From assembly GCF_002892795.1 (NCBI RefSeq), contig NZ_PJMC01000005.1, positions 124,001-188,000 of the forward strand: a stretch of 64,000 nt of DNA. Reading direction: 5' to 3'. The notes below the pieces were generated by a model. It made no database searches. It was not told where the DNA came from and saw only the letters and a program-made list of their open reading frames with translations. Each line of letters starts with the position of its first letter. The stretch's first letter is position 1. This document shows positions 53,373 to 62,690 of the stretch, one piece after another. The translations under genes were made by a program, and so were the position numbers. Origin of the DNA: Arthrobacter sp. AFG20. GTDB lineage: Bacteria; Actinomycetota; Actinomycetes; Actinomycetales; Micrococcaceae.

Positions 53373-53797
53373 GCACGCTGTTTACCAAGATTCTCAACGG
53401 GGAGATCCCTGGCCGGTTTGTCTGGCGCGAACAGGACGTCTCCGCGTTCCTGACCATGGGTCCGCTCGCTGACGGGCACACGCTGGTGGTGCCGACCGAG
53501 GAGGTGGACCGCTGGACGGACGCCTCGCCCGAGACCCTTGCCAGGGTCATGGAAGTGGCCCGGCGCATAGGTGCCGTGCAGGTTGACACGTTCGGGGCAG
53601 CCCGGGCAGGACTCATCGTGGCCGGTTACGAGATCAACCACATGCACGTGCACGTGTGGCCTTCCAACAGCATGGCAGAGTACAACTTCGCCACGGCTGA
53701 GCACAACCCCGATCCGGCACGGCTGGACGCGAACGCCGAGAAGCTGCGCGCAGGCCTGCGCGACGCCGGCTACGGGGAGTTCGTGCCTGAGGGCTAA
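53369..53797 (+). CDS. HIT-family nucleotide-binding protein
   Basis: The 142-residue protein has TLFTKILNGEIPGRFVWRE and the histidine triad NHMHVHVWP (residues about 90-98). HIT proteins hydrolyse or transfer nucleotide phosphates; the substrate cannot be told from sequence. The ATGA overlap with the alcohol dehydrogenase implies co-translation. It converges on the DUF222 gene with 34 bases between stops. Confidence 0.9.
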   Translation: MSTLFTKILNGEIPGRFVWREQDVSAFLTMGPLADGHTLVVPTEEVDRWTDASPETLARVMEVARRIGAVQVDTFGAARAGLIVAGYEINHMHVHVWPSNSMAEYNFATAEHNPDPARLDANAEKLRAGLRDAGYGEFVPEG

Positions 53798-53831
53798 GCT
53801 GCGGCACGGCGCGCCCGCCCCGCCCAGCGGG

Positions 53832-55505
53832 TTACGGGGCCGGGCCGGGATGTTCGGATTCGTGGCTTTCGCGCAAGCCGGCTGGGGACAGTCCAGACCC
53901 GGGCAGCGGAGGCGCGGTGGAGTGGTAGCTGTGGCCGGTGGGCGTTGTCAGTTCGATGGTGTGCCGCGGCCCTGGTCTGGGTTGGGCTTTCCAGCCGGGG
54001 AGTTCTTTGGTGTGGTTGCACGACTCGCAAAGTCCCGCACCGTTGCTTAATGACGTGGGGCCGCCGTCTTGCCAAGGGACGATGTGGTCGTGGTGGCGGA
54101 TCGGGGCGTCGCAGTAGGGCGTCCGGCAGGTGTCGTCGCGGATTTGGATGAAGCGGCGTAGCGGTGCCGGGAAGAGACGCCTCCGCGAGTCCATGGCAAC
54201 GAGATCGCCGGTCTCGGGTGCGGTGTAGAGCCGCCGGACCCAGGTCTTGACTTCCTCAACTCCTTTGGCCTGTTCGTCGGTCAAGAGGTTCCGTGCCCAG
54301 GCTCCGGGGACGGCACCGAAGCCGGGGATCCGGGCGGGTTCGCTGTCGCCCTGCAACAGGGTGCGGTCGGTCATGACGAGGTTGAGCTCGATGCCGGTGA
54401 TGGCGCCGGGGGTGCCGGTGATCGACTCGACCAGGGTGTCGGCCGTGATCTGGCCGTGGGATCGCGGGTCTCCAGCGGCTCGGAGGGAGTCGGCCTGCCG
54501 GGTCAGCGCCGCGAGGACCGAGACACCCTGCTGGACGGGCAGCAGCGCGGTCAGGTACGTCATGCATTCCGGAGCCGGGCGCAGGCTTACCCTCCGCTCC
54601 GAGGCGGCATGGCTGGCCCGTTGGGCTACGGAACGGGGATCCCGGCGGATCGCGGCCGACCGGACCGCTGCCACCACGGCCCGGGTCCCGGCGCCATTGA
54701 AGGTTCCGGCGTCGGCGGCGAGTTCCTCGTCAACGGCGGTCCGGTCCTCCACGCTCAAACAGGCGGTCTCTTTCACCACGTGCATGACACGCTCTTCGTT
54801 CAGCTGCCCGGTGTCCAGCGCGCCCAGGGTGTGCGGCATTTCGACGACCAGGGCTTTAGACATGCCGAGCAGCCGGCCGCCGCGGTGCGGGGACTCGCCC
54901 CGGGCCAGTGCGATCTGCTCGGCCGCCCCCAGGTCACGGTCTTTGCCGCGGTCCTTGCCAAGGTCTTCCGCCGACAGCGCAGGGTCCGCGTAGTTCCCAC
55001 GGTTTGCTTGTTCCTGGCGGAGCCGGGCCTCGAAAGTGACGGACAGCCGCGCTTGCTGCCCGGCGGCCCAGCACTTGACGTTCTCGTAGGCGCGGACCTG
55101 GTCGATCAGCCCGGCTCCGTCGGTCGTTAGGTCAGCTGCCCGAAGAACCCAGCCCGAGGTTGTTCCTCTGGCGCGTACGCTGGAACCGGCCGCCGCCTGC
55201 AGGGTGGTAACGGCGCCGGAGGGATCGCCGTCGTCAAAAGCGCCGGAGCCGAAAGGGCTGTCATCAAAAGGGTCCCCGTCGAACGGACGGTCCGTAAACA
55301 GGACCTCGGGAAAGGGATCCTCCGGAAACGATGCCGGATACACGGCGTCGAGATCGTCGTCATATGGCAACCCGTAGTACGGATCGGCGTCGAGGTTCGG
55401 GGCGTCAGGGAAGTGGAAATCGGCGTCCGGAACCGCGTCGGCCCGCAGGACGCCGCTGTGCGGCACCGCTGCCAAAGCCAGCTCCGATTTCCCAATTCCA
55501 TCCAT
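53832..55505 (-). CDS. DUF222/HNH endonuclease-like protein
   Basis: The 557-residue protein has an acidic, Asp/Pro/Phe-rich N-terminus (repeated D-P-F and DDSPF-like units, about residues 20-95), a long helical DUF222 part, and a C-terminal HNH domain with CRTPYCDAPIRHHDHIVPW and GAGLCESCNHTKE. Related proteins occur in many copies in actinobacteria (13E12 repeat family in mycobacteria). Whether it cuts DNA is unknown. The ATG at 55505 is preferred; an in-frame TTG at 55571 would extend it. The codon use does not stand out from its neighbours. Confidence 0.82.
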   Translation of the reverse strand: MDGIGKSELALAAVPHSGVLRADAVPDADFHFPDAPNLDADPYYGLPYDDDLDAVYPASFPEDPFPEVLFTDRPFDGDPFDDSPFGSGAFDDGDPSGAVTTLQAAAGSSVRARGTTSGWVLRAADLTTDGAGLIDQVRAYENVKCWAAGQQARLSVTFEARLRQEQANRGNYADPALSAEDLGKDRGKDRDLGAAEQIALARGESPHRGGRLLGMSKALVVEMPHTLGALDTGQLNEERVMHVVKETACLSVEDRTAVDEELAADAGTFNGAGTRAVVAAVRSAAIRRDPRSVAQRASHAASERRVSLRPAPECMTYLTALLPVQQGVSVLAALTRQADSLRAAGDPRSHGQITADTLVESITGTPGAITGIELNLVMTDRTLLQGDSEPARIPGFGAVPGAWARNLLTDEQAKGVEEVKTWVRRLYTAPETGDLVAMDSRRRLFPAPLRRFIQIRDDTCRTPYCDAPIRHHDHIVPWQDGGPTSLSNGAGLCESCNHTKELPGWKAQPRPGPRHTIELTTPTGHSYHSTAPPLPGSGLSPAGLRESHESEHPGPAP

Positions 55506-55600
55506 AGATACAGTCTGAGGAGGGGGTACGACATTAAAGGCGGTTCGGGACCAGATTCGGGCGGAATTCAAAATACTTTTTAACTCACCGGCGAGCGGAA

Positions 55601-55658
55601 ACTGGGTGGCACCTCAGGGCGTTCCCAGTCTCGAGAACGCCCTGAAATGCTACCCAGT
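55601..55658. repeat. Long nested inverted repeat between hrpA and the DUF222 gene
   Basis: An outer pair, ACTGGGTGGC and GCTACCCAGT (one GU-type mismatch), encloses an inner perfect 11-bp pair, TCAGGGCGTTC and GAACGCCCTGA (55614-55624 and 55635-55645). Together they form a hairpin of about 21 pairs. It lies downstream of hrpA on the same transcript direction and could be its terminator, but the length and nested form are more like a repetitive extragenic element. Confidence 0.65.
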
Positions 55659-55745
55659 TGGGTGCTGGGGCGAGCAGACAACCCTAGCCGCCTCAGCAGC
55701 GCCGGCGCACGGTAAATTCAGGGGTTGGTGTCGTGCCCGCTGACG

Positions 55746-58700
55746 CTACGCCGCGAGCACCTTGTTCAGTGCCGTCCGGATCCGCTTTTCGGACACGGAA
55801 TAGGCTGTGCCGAGTTCGACGGCGAACAGGCTCACTCGCAGCTCCTCGATCATCCAGCGCACCTGCGTCAGCTCGGCACCGGCACGGCGGCCGGGCAGCA
55901 AAGCCGACACGGCGTCGTCGTAATCATCCTCCAGCTGCTGGACCGCCGCCATGTTGAGGGCATCGCGCTGCACGTTGCCGGGCAGCTTCTCCAGGCGTTT
56001 TTCGATGGCGCTGAGGTAACGGGGGAGCTGGCTCAGCTGGGCGTAGCCCGTGCGGGCTACGAAACCCGGGAAGACCAGCTGCTCAAGCTGGCTGCGGACA
56101 TCGTTGAGTGCGCTGATGAGCGCCAGGCTCGTGGTGCCCTTGAGCTGCCTTTGAATCCGTCGCGTGCTCGCGAGGATGCGCTCCACCACGGCAGTAACAC
56201 TGAAGACGGTGTCTATCAGTTCCGCCCGGACATGCTCGAACAGGGCATCGAACGCTGCCTGGTCCCATGGGAGTTCTGCGGGGGTCAGCTTGTCCACCGC
56301 CGCCAGGACGCAGTCTGCGATCAGGGCCGAGACGGACCCGTGCGGGTTCTGGCTGAACGTCAGCTTCTCGGTGTTGTTCAGGTGCTCCAGGACATAGCGG
56401 TCAGGCGCGGGCACGCGCAGTGCGAGGAGCCGGATGACACCGCCCCGCATGGCTTCCTGCTGCTCCGAGGCGGTCTGGAAGACGCGAAGGCCAACGGACG
56501 TTCCTTCGTCCACCAGAGCGGGAAATCCGGTGACGGTATGGCCCTTGACGGTGACGCTGGCTTCCCGCTGAATGGTGCCGAACCGCCACTCGGTCAGGCC
56601 GGACTGTTCCGTGAAGCCGGCGTGCGCCTGCGGACGGCCGTCCTGTGCCCGCGCGTCCAGCAGGGCCCCTTGCGCGCCCGCCTGCTGCTGGCCCTTCTTC
56701 GGGGACCGCGGGCCGGCGGTGGCTGGAGTTGCACCCAGGGACTCCGCGATGGCCCGGCGTGTGGCCGGCGCCAGCCGCTCCTGCAGCGCTTCCAGGTCCT
56801 TGCTCTCGTCCAGGACCTTGCCGCGGCTGTCCACTACCTTGAAGCTCACTCGCAGGTGCGGCGGAACCGCGTCCCAGTTCCAGGACCCGGGCGGGATGAC
56901 CTGGCCCTTGAGGCGGCGCAGGACAAGCTCAAGCGAGCTCTCCAGCTCGTCCTCGGCAGGGTCGAAGTCCGCTTCCAGCGCCGCCACCGCCTGCCGTGCG
57001 ACGTCGGGGGCAGGAACGAAGCTCTTGCGGACCTGCTTCGGCAGCGATTTGATCAGCGCAGTCACCAGTTCCACGCGCTGGCCGGGAATCAGCCAGCGGA
57101 AGGGTGCGTCTTCAAGCTGGTTCAGGAAGAGGACCGGAACTTCCGCCGTAACGCCGTCGGACGGGTTGGGCGTCGAGCCGGGCGCCACGGGATGGAATTC
57201 ATAGCTCAGGGGCAGTTCGAACCCCTTGTGCAGCCACGTCTTCGGGTACGCGGACTCGTCCAGCGTCTCGGCGTCCTCGCTCATCAGCAGGGCCTCGTCG
57301 AAGTCCAGAAGCGCGGGATGCTGCTGCCGGGCGTCCTTCCACCACTTGTCGAAGTGCCGTTCCGAGACGACGTCCTTGCCGACGCGCGCGTCATAGAACT
57401 CGAAGAGCGTTTCGTCGTCCACCAGGAGGTCCCGGCGCCGCATGCGCGCTTCGAGTTCTTCCACTTCGTGCAGCAGGGCCCGATTGCGGTGGAAGAATTT
57501 GTGGTGCGTCTTCCATTCGCCCTGGACCAGCGCATGCCTGATAAACAGCTCGCGGGCCAGGACGGGATCGACCTTGCCGAAGTTGATCCGGCGCTGGGCG
57601 ATGATGGGCACGCCGTAGAGGGTGACCTTTTCATGCGCCATCACGGCGCCCATCTTGGTGGACCAGTGGGGTTCGCTGTAGCTGCGCTTGATCAGGTGCG
57701 GCGCCACTTGCTCGGCCCACACTGGCTCGAACTTGGAGGCCACCCGAGCCCACAGCCGGCTGGTTTCCACGAGCTCGGCGGCCATGACAAATGTGGGCGA
57801 CTTCTTGAACAGAGCCGAGCCCGGGAAGATGGCGAAGCGGGTTCCCCTGGCGCCGGCATATTCCCGCTTGCGTTCGTCGAGGATGCCGATGTGGCTTAGC
57901 AGGCCCGAGAGAAGGCTGATGTGGATGCCCTCGTGGTTGCCCACAGCATCGGCCTGGCGCTTGTTGTCCATGCTGATGCCCAGTGGACGGGCCAGCTGCC
58001 GGAGCTGCGTGAACAGGTCCTGCCACTCGCGGACGCGCAGGTAGTTGATGAATTCGTTCCGGCACAGGCGGCGGAACTGGGTGGAGGACAGCTCCTGCTG
58101 CTTCTCGTGGATGTAGTTCCAGAGGTTCAGGTAGCCGGTGAAGTCGGAATTCTCGTCGCGGAAGCGGGCGTGCTTCTCCGCCGCCAGCTGCTGCTTGTCC
58201 GTTGGGCGTTCGCGCGGGTCCTGAATGGTGAGGGCTGCCGCCAGGATCATGACTTCGCGGACGCAGCCGCGCTGGCCGGCCTCCACAATCATGCGGCCAA
58301 GCCGCGGATCCACCGGGAGCTGGGCAAGCTTATGTCCGACGGCGGTCAGCCCGCCGCCGCCGTTGCGGCCGCCACCTTTGCCGTTTTCGGCGTTGACCGC
58401 CGGGGGAGCGCCGGTGGCTGCCTGCGGCGCACTCAAGGCGCCGAGCTCACGAAGGAGGGTCACGCCGTCGTTGATGGCGCGCGAGTCCGGCGGCTCCACG
58501 AACGGAAAGTTTTCGATGTCCTTGGGCCCCCGGGCGACACCCATGGCAGTCATCTGCAGGATGACCGCGGCCAGGTTGGTGCGCAGGATTTCCGGATCGG
58601 TGTAGAGCGGCCGGGACTCGAAGTCCTCCTCGGAATACAGCCGGATGGCGATGCCGTCCGAGACGCGGCCGCAGCGCCCCGAACGCTGGTTGGCCGACGC

Positions 58701-59753
58701 CTGGGACACCCGCTCGATGGGCAGCCGCTGCACTTTGGTGCGGTGTGAATAGCGGGAGATGCGGGCGGTGCCGGTGTCGATGACGTACTTGATGCCCGGC
58801 ACAGTCAGGGAGGTCTCGGCCACGTTGGTGGCCAGCACGATCCTCCGCTTGCTGCCCGGATTGAACACCCGGTGCTGTTCCTGCAGGCTCAGCCGCGCGA
58901 ACAGCGGCAGGACCTCGGTGCCGGCCAGCCGCCGGTTGGACTGGATCCTGGCCTGCAGGGCGTCCGCGGCGTCCCGGATCTCCCGCTCGCCGGAGAAGAA
59001 GATGAGGATGTCGCCCGGGGCTTCCAGGGCGAGCTCGTCGACCGCGTCGCACACCGCGTCCAGCGGATCCCGGTCTTCCTCAAGTTCATCGTCGGAGGAG
59101 TTGTCCTCGTCATCTCCATCTCCGGTGGACGGGCCGCCGGCCGGCTGGGAGAGCGGCCGGTAGCGGATCTCCACGGGGAACGTTCGCCCGGACACCTCAA
59201 CGATCGGTGCCGGTTCCTCGTCCGAGCCGAAGTGCTTCGCGAAGCGTTCGGGATCGATGGTGGCGGAGGTGATGATCACCTTCAGGTCCGGCCGCTGCGG
59301 CAGGATCCGTTTGAGGTAACCGAGGATGAAGTCGATGTTCAGGCTGCGTTCGTGCGCCTCATCGATGATGATCGCGTTGTACTTGCGGAGCAGCCTGTCA
59401 CGCTGGATTTCGGCCAGCAGGATGCCGTCGGTCATCAGTTTGACCTTGGTGGACCTGCTCACCTCGCCGGTGAAGCGGACCTGGAAGCCCACTTCCTGTC
59501 CGATGTCGACGCCGAGTTCGGAGGCTATGCGCTCGGCCACGGTTCGGGCTGCGAGCCGCCGCGGCTGGGTGTGGCCGATCAGGCCGTTGTCACCCAGTCC
59601 CAGCTCCAAGCACATCTTGGGAATCTGGGTGGTCTTCCCGGAGCCGGTCTCGCCGGCAATGATGGTCACCTGGTTGGCGGCAATCGCGGCCATCAGGTCC
59701 TCGCGGCGCTCGGAAACCGGCAGCTCGGCGGGGTAGGAGATATGAAAAGTCAT
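55746..59753 (-). CDS. hrpA: ATP-dependent RNA helicase HrpA (DEAH box)
   Basis: The 1335-residue helicase has GETGSGKTTQIP (motif I, near residue 35), HTQPRRLAAR (Ia), DEAHERSL (II, near residue 131) and SATIDPERF (III). It continues with GRTFPVEIRYR, HRTKVQRLPIERVSQASANQRSGRCGR (motif VI) and a long C-terminal part typical of HrpA. An acidic insert with EDNSSDDELEEDRD lies near residue 225. The ATG at 59753 has AGGAGG just upstream; the open frame beyond it is antisense to other genes. It likely acts on RNA and is a single gene. Confidence 0.94.
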   Translation of the reverse strand: MTFHISYPAELPVSERREDLMAAIAANQVTIIAGETGSGKTTQIPKMCLELGLGDNGLIGHTQPRRLAARTVAERIASELGVDIGQEVGFQVRFTGEVSRSTKVKLMTDGILLAEIQRDRLLRKYNAIIIDEAHERSLNIDFILGYLKRILPQRPDLKVIITSATIDPERFAKHFGSDEEPAPIVEVSGRTFPVEIRYRPLSQPAGGPSTGDGDDEDNSSDDELEEDRDPLDAVCDAVDELALEAPGDILIFFSGEREIRDAADALQARIQSNRRLAGTEVLPLFARLSLQEQHRVFNPGSKRRIVLATNVAETSLTVPGIKYVIDTGTARISRYSHRTKVQRLPIERVSQASANQRSGRCGRVSDGIAIRLYSEEDFESRPLYTDPEILRTNLAAVILQMTAMGVARGPKDIENFPFVEPPDSRAINDGVTLLRELGALSAPQAATGAPPAVNAENGKGGGRNGGGGLTAVGHKLAQLPVDPRLGRMIVEAGQRGCVREVMILAAALTIQDPRERPTDKQQLAAEKHARFRDENSDFTGYLNLWNYIHEKQQELSSTQFRRLCRNEFINYLRVREWQDLFTQLRQLARPLGISMDNKRQADAVGNHEGIHISLLSGLLSHIGILDERKREYAGARGTRFAIFPGSALFKKSPTFVMAAELVETSRLWARVASKFEPVWAEQVAPHLIKRSYSEPHWSTKMGAVMAHEKVTLYGVPIIAQRRINFGKVDPVLARELFIRHALVQGEWKTHHKFFHRNRALLHEVEELEARMRRRDLLVDDETLFEFYDARVGKDVVSERHFDKWWKDARQQHPALLDFDEALLMSEDAETLDESAYPKTWLHKGFELPLSYEFHPVAPGSTPNPSDGVTAEVPVLFLNQLEDAPFRWLIPGQRVELVTALIKSLPKQVRKSFVPAPDVARQAVAALEADFDPAEDELESSLELVLRRLKGQVIPPGSWNWDAVPPHLRVSFKVVDSRGKVLDESKDLEALQERLAPATRRAIAESLGATPATAGPRSPKKGQQQAGAQGALLDARAQDGRPQAHAGFTEQSGLTEWRFGTIQREASVTVKGHTVTGFPALVDEGTSVGLRVFQTASEQQEAMRGGVIRLLALRVPAPDRYVLEHLNNTEKLTFSQNPHGSVSALIADCVLAAVDKLTPAELPWDQAAFDALFEHVRAELIDTVFSVTAVVERILASTRRIQRQLKGTTSLALISALNDVRSQLEQLVFPGFVARTGYAQLSQLPRYLSAIEKRLEKLPGNVQRDALNMAAVQQLEDDYDDAVSALLPGRRAGAELTQVRWMIEELRVSLFAVELGTAYSVSEKRIRTALNKVLAA

Positions 59754-59780
59754 GGCTCCTCCTAGTCTACTGCCGCGTAA

Positions 59781-59806
59781 AAGGACCCGGCGTGCGCCGG
59801 GTCCTT
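59781..59806 (-). terminator. Terminator of the small membrane protein gene
   Basis: AAGGACCCGGC-GTGC-GCCGGGTCCTT forms an 11-bp stem. On the minus strand it is followed by TTTTACG, between the small gene and hrpA. Confidence 0.8.
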
Positions 59807-59826
59807 GGTCGGGGTGGACGGGTTGG

Positions 59827-59994
59827 CTAGAAGATGCGCATGGTGTAGTTGCTGCTGGGCAGGTCCAGTGCGGACCAGTCCCGGACCGAGTGCTCGGGAG
59901 GGGTGTGGCCGCGCCCGTCCCGCAGAATGGCGCCGACCGTAGCGGCAGCTGCAACGAGGACCAGGACAAGGAGGGCGATTCCGAAGATTTCCAT
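59827..59994 (-). CDS. Small single-span membrane protein, 55 residues
   Basis: The frame reads MEIFGIALLVLVLVAAAATV and continues with GAILRDGRGHTPPEHSVRDW and a polar C-terminus ending SNYTMRIF. One N-terminal helix and a short cytosolic or external tail are visible. No function is known to me. The GGAGCT before the ATG at 59994 and the terminator downstream support a real gene. It lies between hrpA and the divergent GlxA-type regulator. Confidence 0.65.
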   Translation of the reverse strand: MEIFGIALLVLVLVAAAATVGAILRDGRGHTPPEHSVRDWSALDLPSSNYTMRIF

Positions 59995-60075
59995 AGCTCC
60001 ATGGTTGTCCCGCGGAAGCAACGAAAGAAGTGGCAGAAACGCCTAAAAACTACAAATTTCTGCCATACTGGAAAC

Positions 60076-61044
60076 ATGCTCAAAACAGTGGCAATCATTG
60101 CGGTTCCCAACTTCTCGATCTTCGAGTTCGGTACCGCTTTTGAGGTGTTTGGCATCGACCGTTCGGAACGGGGAACAGGCGTGCCGCAGTTCGACTTCCG
60201 CGTGTGCACTCCCGTGCCCGGCGCAGTTCCGCTGAAATCCGGCCTTACCATGAACGTCGGCCTCGGGCTGGAAGCCGCCGCCGATGCCGACCTGGTGATC
60301 ATGGCGCCCTACGGCCGGGAGGAAGATGTTCCGGAATCGGTCCTCGATGCCCTCCGGGCAGCGCACAGCCGCGGCGCCTGGGTGATGTCGATCTGCTCCG
60401 GCGCGTTTGCGCTGGCGCGGGCAGGGATCCTGGACGGACGCAGGTGCACCACGCACTGGCATTACTCTGAAGAGTTGGCCGCCCAGTACCCCAAAGTCCT
60501 GGTCGACGAGAACGTCCTCTATGTCCAGGACGGGCGGATCATCTCCAGCGCCGGTACGGCGGCAGGCATCGACGCCTGCCTGCACCTGGTGAGGATCGAG
60601 TTCGGGGCGGCCGTGGCTGCCGCCATCGCCAGGGACATGGTGGTTCCGCCGCACCGCGACGGTGGACAGGCCCAGTTCATCGACCGGCCCATGCCCGAGT
60701 GCGGCTCCCAGCCCATGGAGGAACTCCTCCGCTGGATGGTGGCGAACCTGGACGAGGAACATCCCGTCCAGGAGCTGGCCGCCCGCGTCCACATGTCACC
60801 GCGCACCTTTGCCCGGCGGTTCCGCGCTGAAACAGGAGCCACGCCGGCTGCGTGGCTCAATTCCCAGCGTGTCCTGCGCGCCCAGGAGCTCCTGGAGTCC
60901 ACGGAGCTGAACATCGACGAGGTGGCACGGCAGTCAGGGTTCGGCCATCCCGTGCTGCTCCGGCACCATTTCGCCAAGGTGCTGGACACGAGTCCGCAGT
61001 CCTACCGCCGGGCCTTTCGAGGCCAGATGGCCCCGGCCGGCTAG
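60076..61044 (+). CDS. GlxA-type transcriptional regulator (DJ-1/PfpI plus AraC domains)
   Basis: The 322-residue protein starts with a DJ-1/PfpI amidotransferase-like domain: VAIIAVPNFSIFEFGTAFEVFG, SICSGAFALARAGIL with the elbow cysteine, and TTHWHYSEELA. An AraC helix-turn-helix pair follows (RVHMSPRTFARRFRAETGATP and IDEVARQSGFGHPVLLRHHF). Such regulators sense small molecules, often choline- or glycine-betaine-related. The target is not evident. It overlaps the emfourin gene by 4 bases, tail to tail. Confidence 0.9.
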   Translation: MLKTVAIIAVPNFSIFEFGTAFEVFGIDRSERGTGVPQFDFRVCTPVPGAVPLKSGLTMNVGLGLEAAADADLVIMAPYGREEDVPESVLDALRAAHSRGAWVMSICSGAFALARAGILDGRRCTTHWHYSEELAAQYPKVLVDENVLYVQDGRIISSAGTAAGIDACLHLVRIEFGAAVAAAIARDMVVPPHRDGGQAQFIDRPMPECGSQPMEELLRWMVANLDEEHPVQELAARVHMSPRTFARRFRAETGATPAAWLNSQRVLRAQELLESTELNIDEVARQSGFGHPVLLRHHFAKVLDTSPQSYRRAFRGQMAPAG

Positions 61045-61325
61045 GCCGATTCTTCAGCTGCTGCCCGGGTCGACTCCACCAGCACCCGCCAAGGACCGGT
61101 GACAGCCGTCTCCGGCAGGGTGGCGCGGCGTTGGCCGGCGCGGATGGAGTACATGAAGCGGTCCGGCTGCCCGTCCGGCGCCTGCCGGGGGTCGTCGACG
61201 GCGTCCCATGGGCACGCTTCGACGAGCGGCTGCCAGCGGCTCTTGTCGCTGGTCGTGACGGCCAGCACCGTCCAGACGCGGGTGAGTGCGGCTATCCCGC
61301 CGCTGCGCTCGACTGTGATTTTCAT
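61041..61325 (-). CDS. Emfourin-like protealysin inhibitor
   Basis: The 94-residue protein begins MKITVERSGGIAAL and has no signal peptide. The start and size match the emfourin (protealysin inhibitor) family as I recall it, and it lies right after the M4 protease gene on the same strand. Emfourins block the paired M4 protease, so it probably keeps the protease silent in the cytosol. Family assignment rests on the N-terminal motif and the neighbour. Confidence 0.78.
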   Translation of the reverse strand: MKITVERSGGIAALTRVWTVLAVTTSDKSRWQPLVEACPWDAVDDPRQAPDGQPDRFMYSIRAGQRRATLPETAVTGPWRVLVESTRAAAEESA

Positions 61326-61385
61326 GGCGAGGTTCCCGGGTTTCCGCGGCTGCCGGGAAGCAGAAGGTCACAGTCCCGGCGTCGG

Positions 61386-62426
61386 TTAGAGCTTTACCTT
61401 CACAGTCTCCCACGCCCCGCGCACGGCGTCATGCTCTGCGGACTCCTCGCCGAACAGTTCCTTCGCCGTTGCCGCGGTGGCTTTGGCGAAGGCTGAGAAG
61501 GTGGTGGTCGGGCTCAGCGAGCCGCCCGTCAGGGTCTCGTACCAGATCTGGCCGGGCGCATCCCAGGCGTTCCCGCCCAGAGTCTGGGCGACGAGGCAGA
61601 ACGCCCGGTTCGGAATGCCGGAGTTGATGTGGACTCCGCCGTTGTCCGATCGTGTGCGGACGTAGGAGTCCATGGAGTCCGGCTGCGGGTCCTTGCCGAG
61701 GACGTCGTCGTCGTAAGCCGTTCCCGGTGCCTTCATGGAGCGCAGGGCGGACCCTTCAACCTGCGGCGTGAACAGGCCCTCGCCGATCAGCCAGGACGCT
61801 TCGGCGGTGGTCTGCTTCCGGAAATACTGCTCCACGAGTGCGCCGAAGACGTCGGAGACGGACTCATTGATGGCTCCCGCCTGGTTGCGGTAGGCGAGCC
61901 CGGCCGAAAACTGCGTCACCCCGTGGGCCAGCTCGTGGCCGATCACGCTGAGCGACCTCGTGAACCGCTGGAAGACCTCGCCGTCGCCGTCGCCAAACAC
62001 CATCTGCTGGCCGTCCCAAAACGCGTTGTCATACATCCTGCCGAAGTGGACGGTGGCCTTCAGCGGCATTCCCTGCCCGTCGATCGAGTTCCGCCCGAAG
62101 GCGTCCGCGTAAAGGGTGTGCGTATGGCCCAGTCCGTCATACGCCTCGTCGACGGCGGGGTCGCCGGTGGCTGCGTCTCCCTCTTTCCGGACAACCTGGC
62201 CGGGCAGCGACTCGCCGGACTTCGCGTCGAAGACGGACCTGTTGGCCGGAGAGGGCTGAAGCTGCCTGATGCCGGCAGGAGCCGACGGCGCGGACGTCCG
62301 GCCCGCGTGCACGGCCCCGACGTGGAGGAGGGCTTCCTTGGCGGCGCGGGCAACGGCCGAGAACCGGGGCGACCTCTGGGCAGCCAGACGGCGCAGGATG
62401 TACGGCGGAACAATTGAACAGAACAT
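61386..62426 (-). CDS. Protealysin-like M4 metalloprotease
   Basis: The 346-residue protease has the short protealysin propeptide, with CSIVPPYILRRLA at the very start, and no signal peptide. The catalytic zinc site is HELAH (His164, Glu165, His168) with Glu188 in NESVSD, and the catalytic His lies in NGGVHINSGIPN. Protealysin-like proteins are made in the cytosol and released by unknown means. The ATG at 62426 gives the propeptide start; the ATG at 62456 would add ten residues. The inhibitor gene follows 60 bases later. Confidence 0.88.
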   Translation of the reverse strand: MFCSIVPPYILRRLAAQRSPRFSAVARAAKEALLHVGAVHAGRTSAPSAPAGIRQLQPSPANRSVFDAKSGESLPGQVVRKEGDAATGDPAVDEAYDGLGHTHTLYADAFGRNSIDGQGMPLKATVHFGRMYDNAFWDGQQMVFGDGDGEVFQRFTRSLSVIGHELAHGVTQFSAGLAYRNQAGAINESVSDVFGALVEQYFRKQTTAEASWLIGEGLFTPQVEGSALRSMKAPGTAYDDDVLGKDPQPDSMDSYVRTRSDNGGVHINSGIPNRAFCLVAQTLGGNAWDAPGQIWYETLTGGSLSPTTTFSAFAKATAATAKELFGEESAEHDAVRGAWETVKVKL

Positions 62427-62481
62427 GCCACTCACACTACGAACGGCCTCCGACATTCTGCGTCAGGCGCACTGGAGACGC

Positions 62482-62520
62482 AGAAACCCCCGCCGCTTTC
62501 AGTAAGCGGCGGGGGTTTCT
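62482..62520 (-). terminator. Terminator after tRNA-Arg
   Basis: AGAAACCCCCGCCGCTT and AAGCGGCGGGGGTTTCT form a perfect 17-bp stem around TCAGT. It begins 5 bases after the tRNA 3' end and may also serve as an upstream boundary of the protease gene. Confidence 0.9.
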
Positions 62521-62524
62521 TCTG

Positions 62525-62597
62525 TGCCCTCGATAGGATTCGAACCTACGGCCTTCTGCTCCGGAGGCAGACGCTCTATCCCCTGAGCTACGAGGGC
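62525..62597 (-). tRNA. tRNA-Arg (anticodon CCG)
   Basis: The 73-nt minus-strand RNA has the GCCCTCG/CGAGGGC acceptor stem, a TAGCTCAGGGGATAGAG D arm, an anticodon arm with the loop CTCCGGA (anticodon CCG), and a GTAGGTTCGAATCCTAT T arm. CCA is not encoded. It decodes CGG, common in GC-rich genomes. Confidence 0.96.
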
Positions 62598-62690
62598 ATC
62601 CAGGGATCCTGCCGTTCCCGGCCGGACGTCCTAGAGCTTAGCAGGAAGGTGGGCCGGAACGGAAAACGAAACCCGTTTCCGTGCCCTACA

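Noticed and set aside
55725-57899. 724-codon open frame on the plus strand
   Set aside because: It is antisense to hrpA and Arg/Gly/Asp-rich without motifs, an artefact of GC bias.
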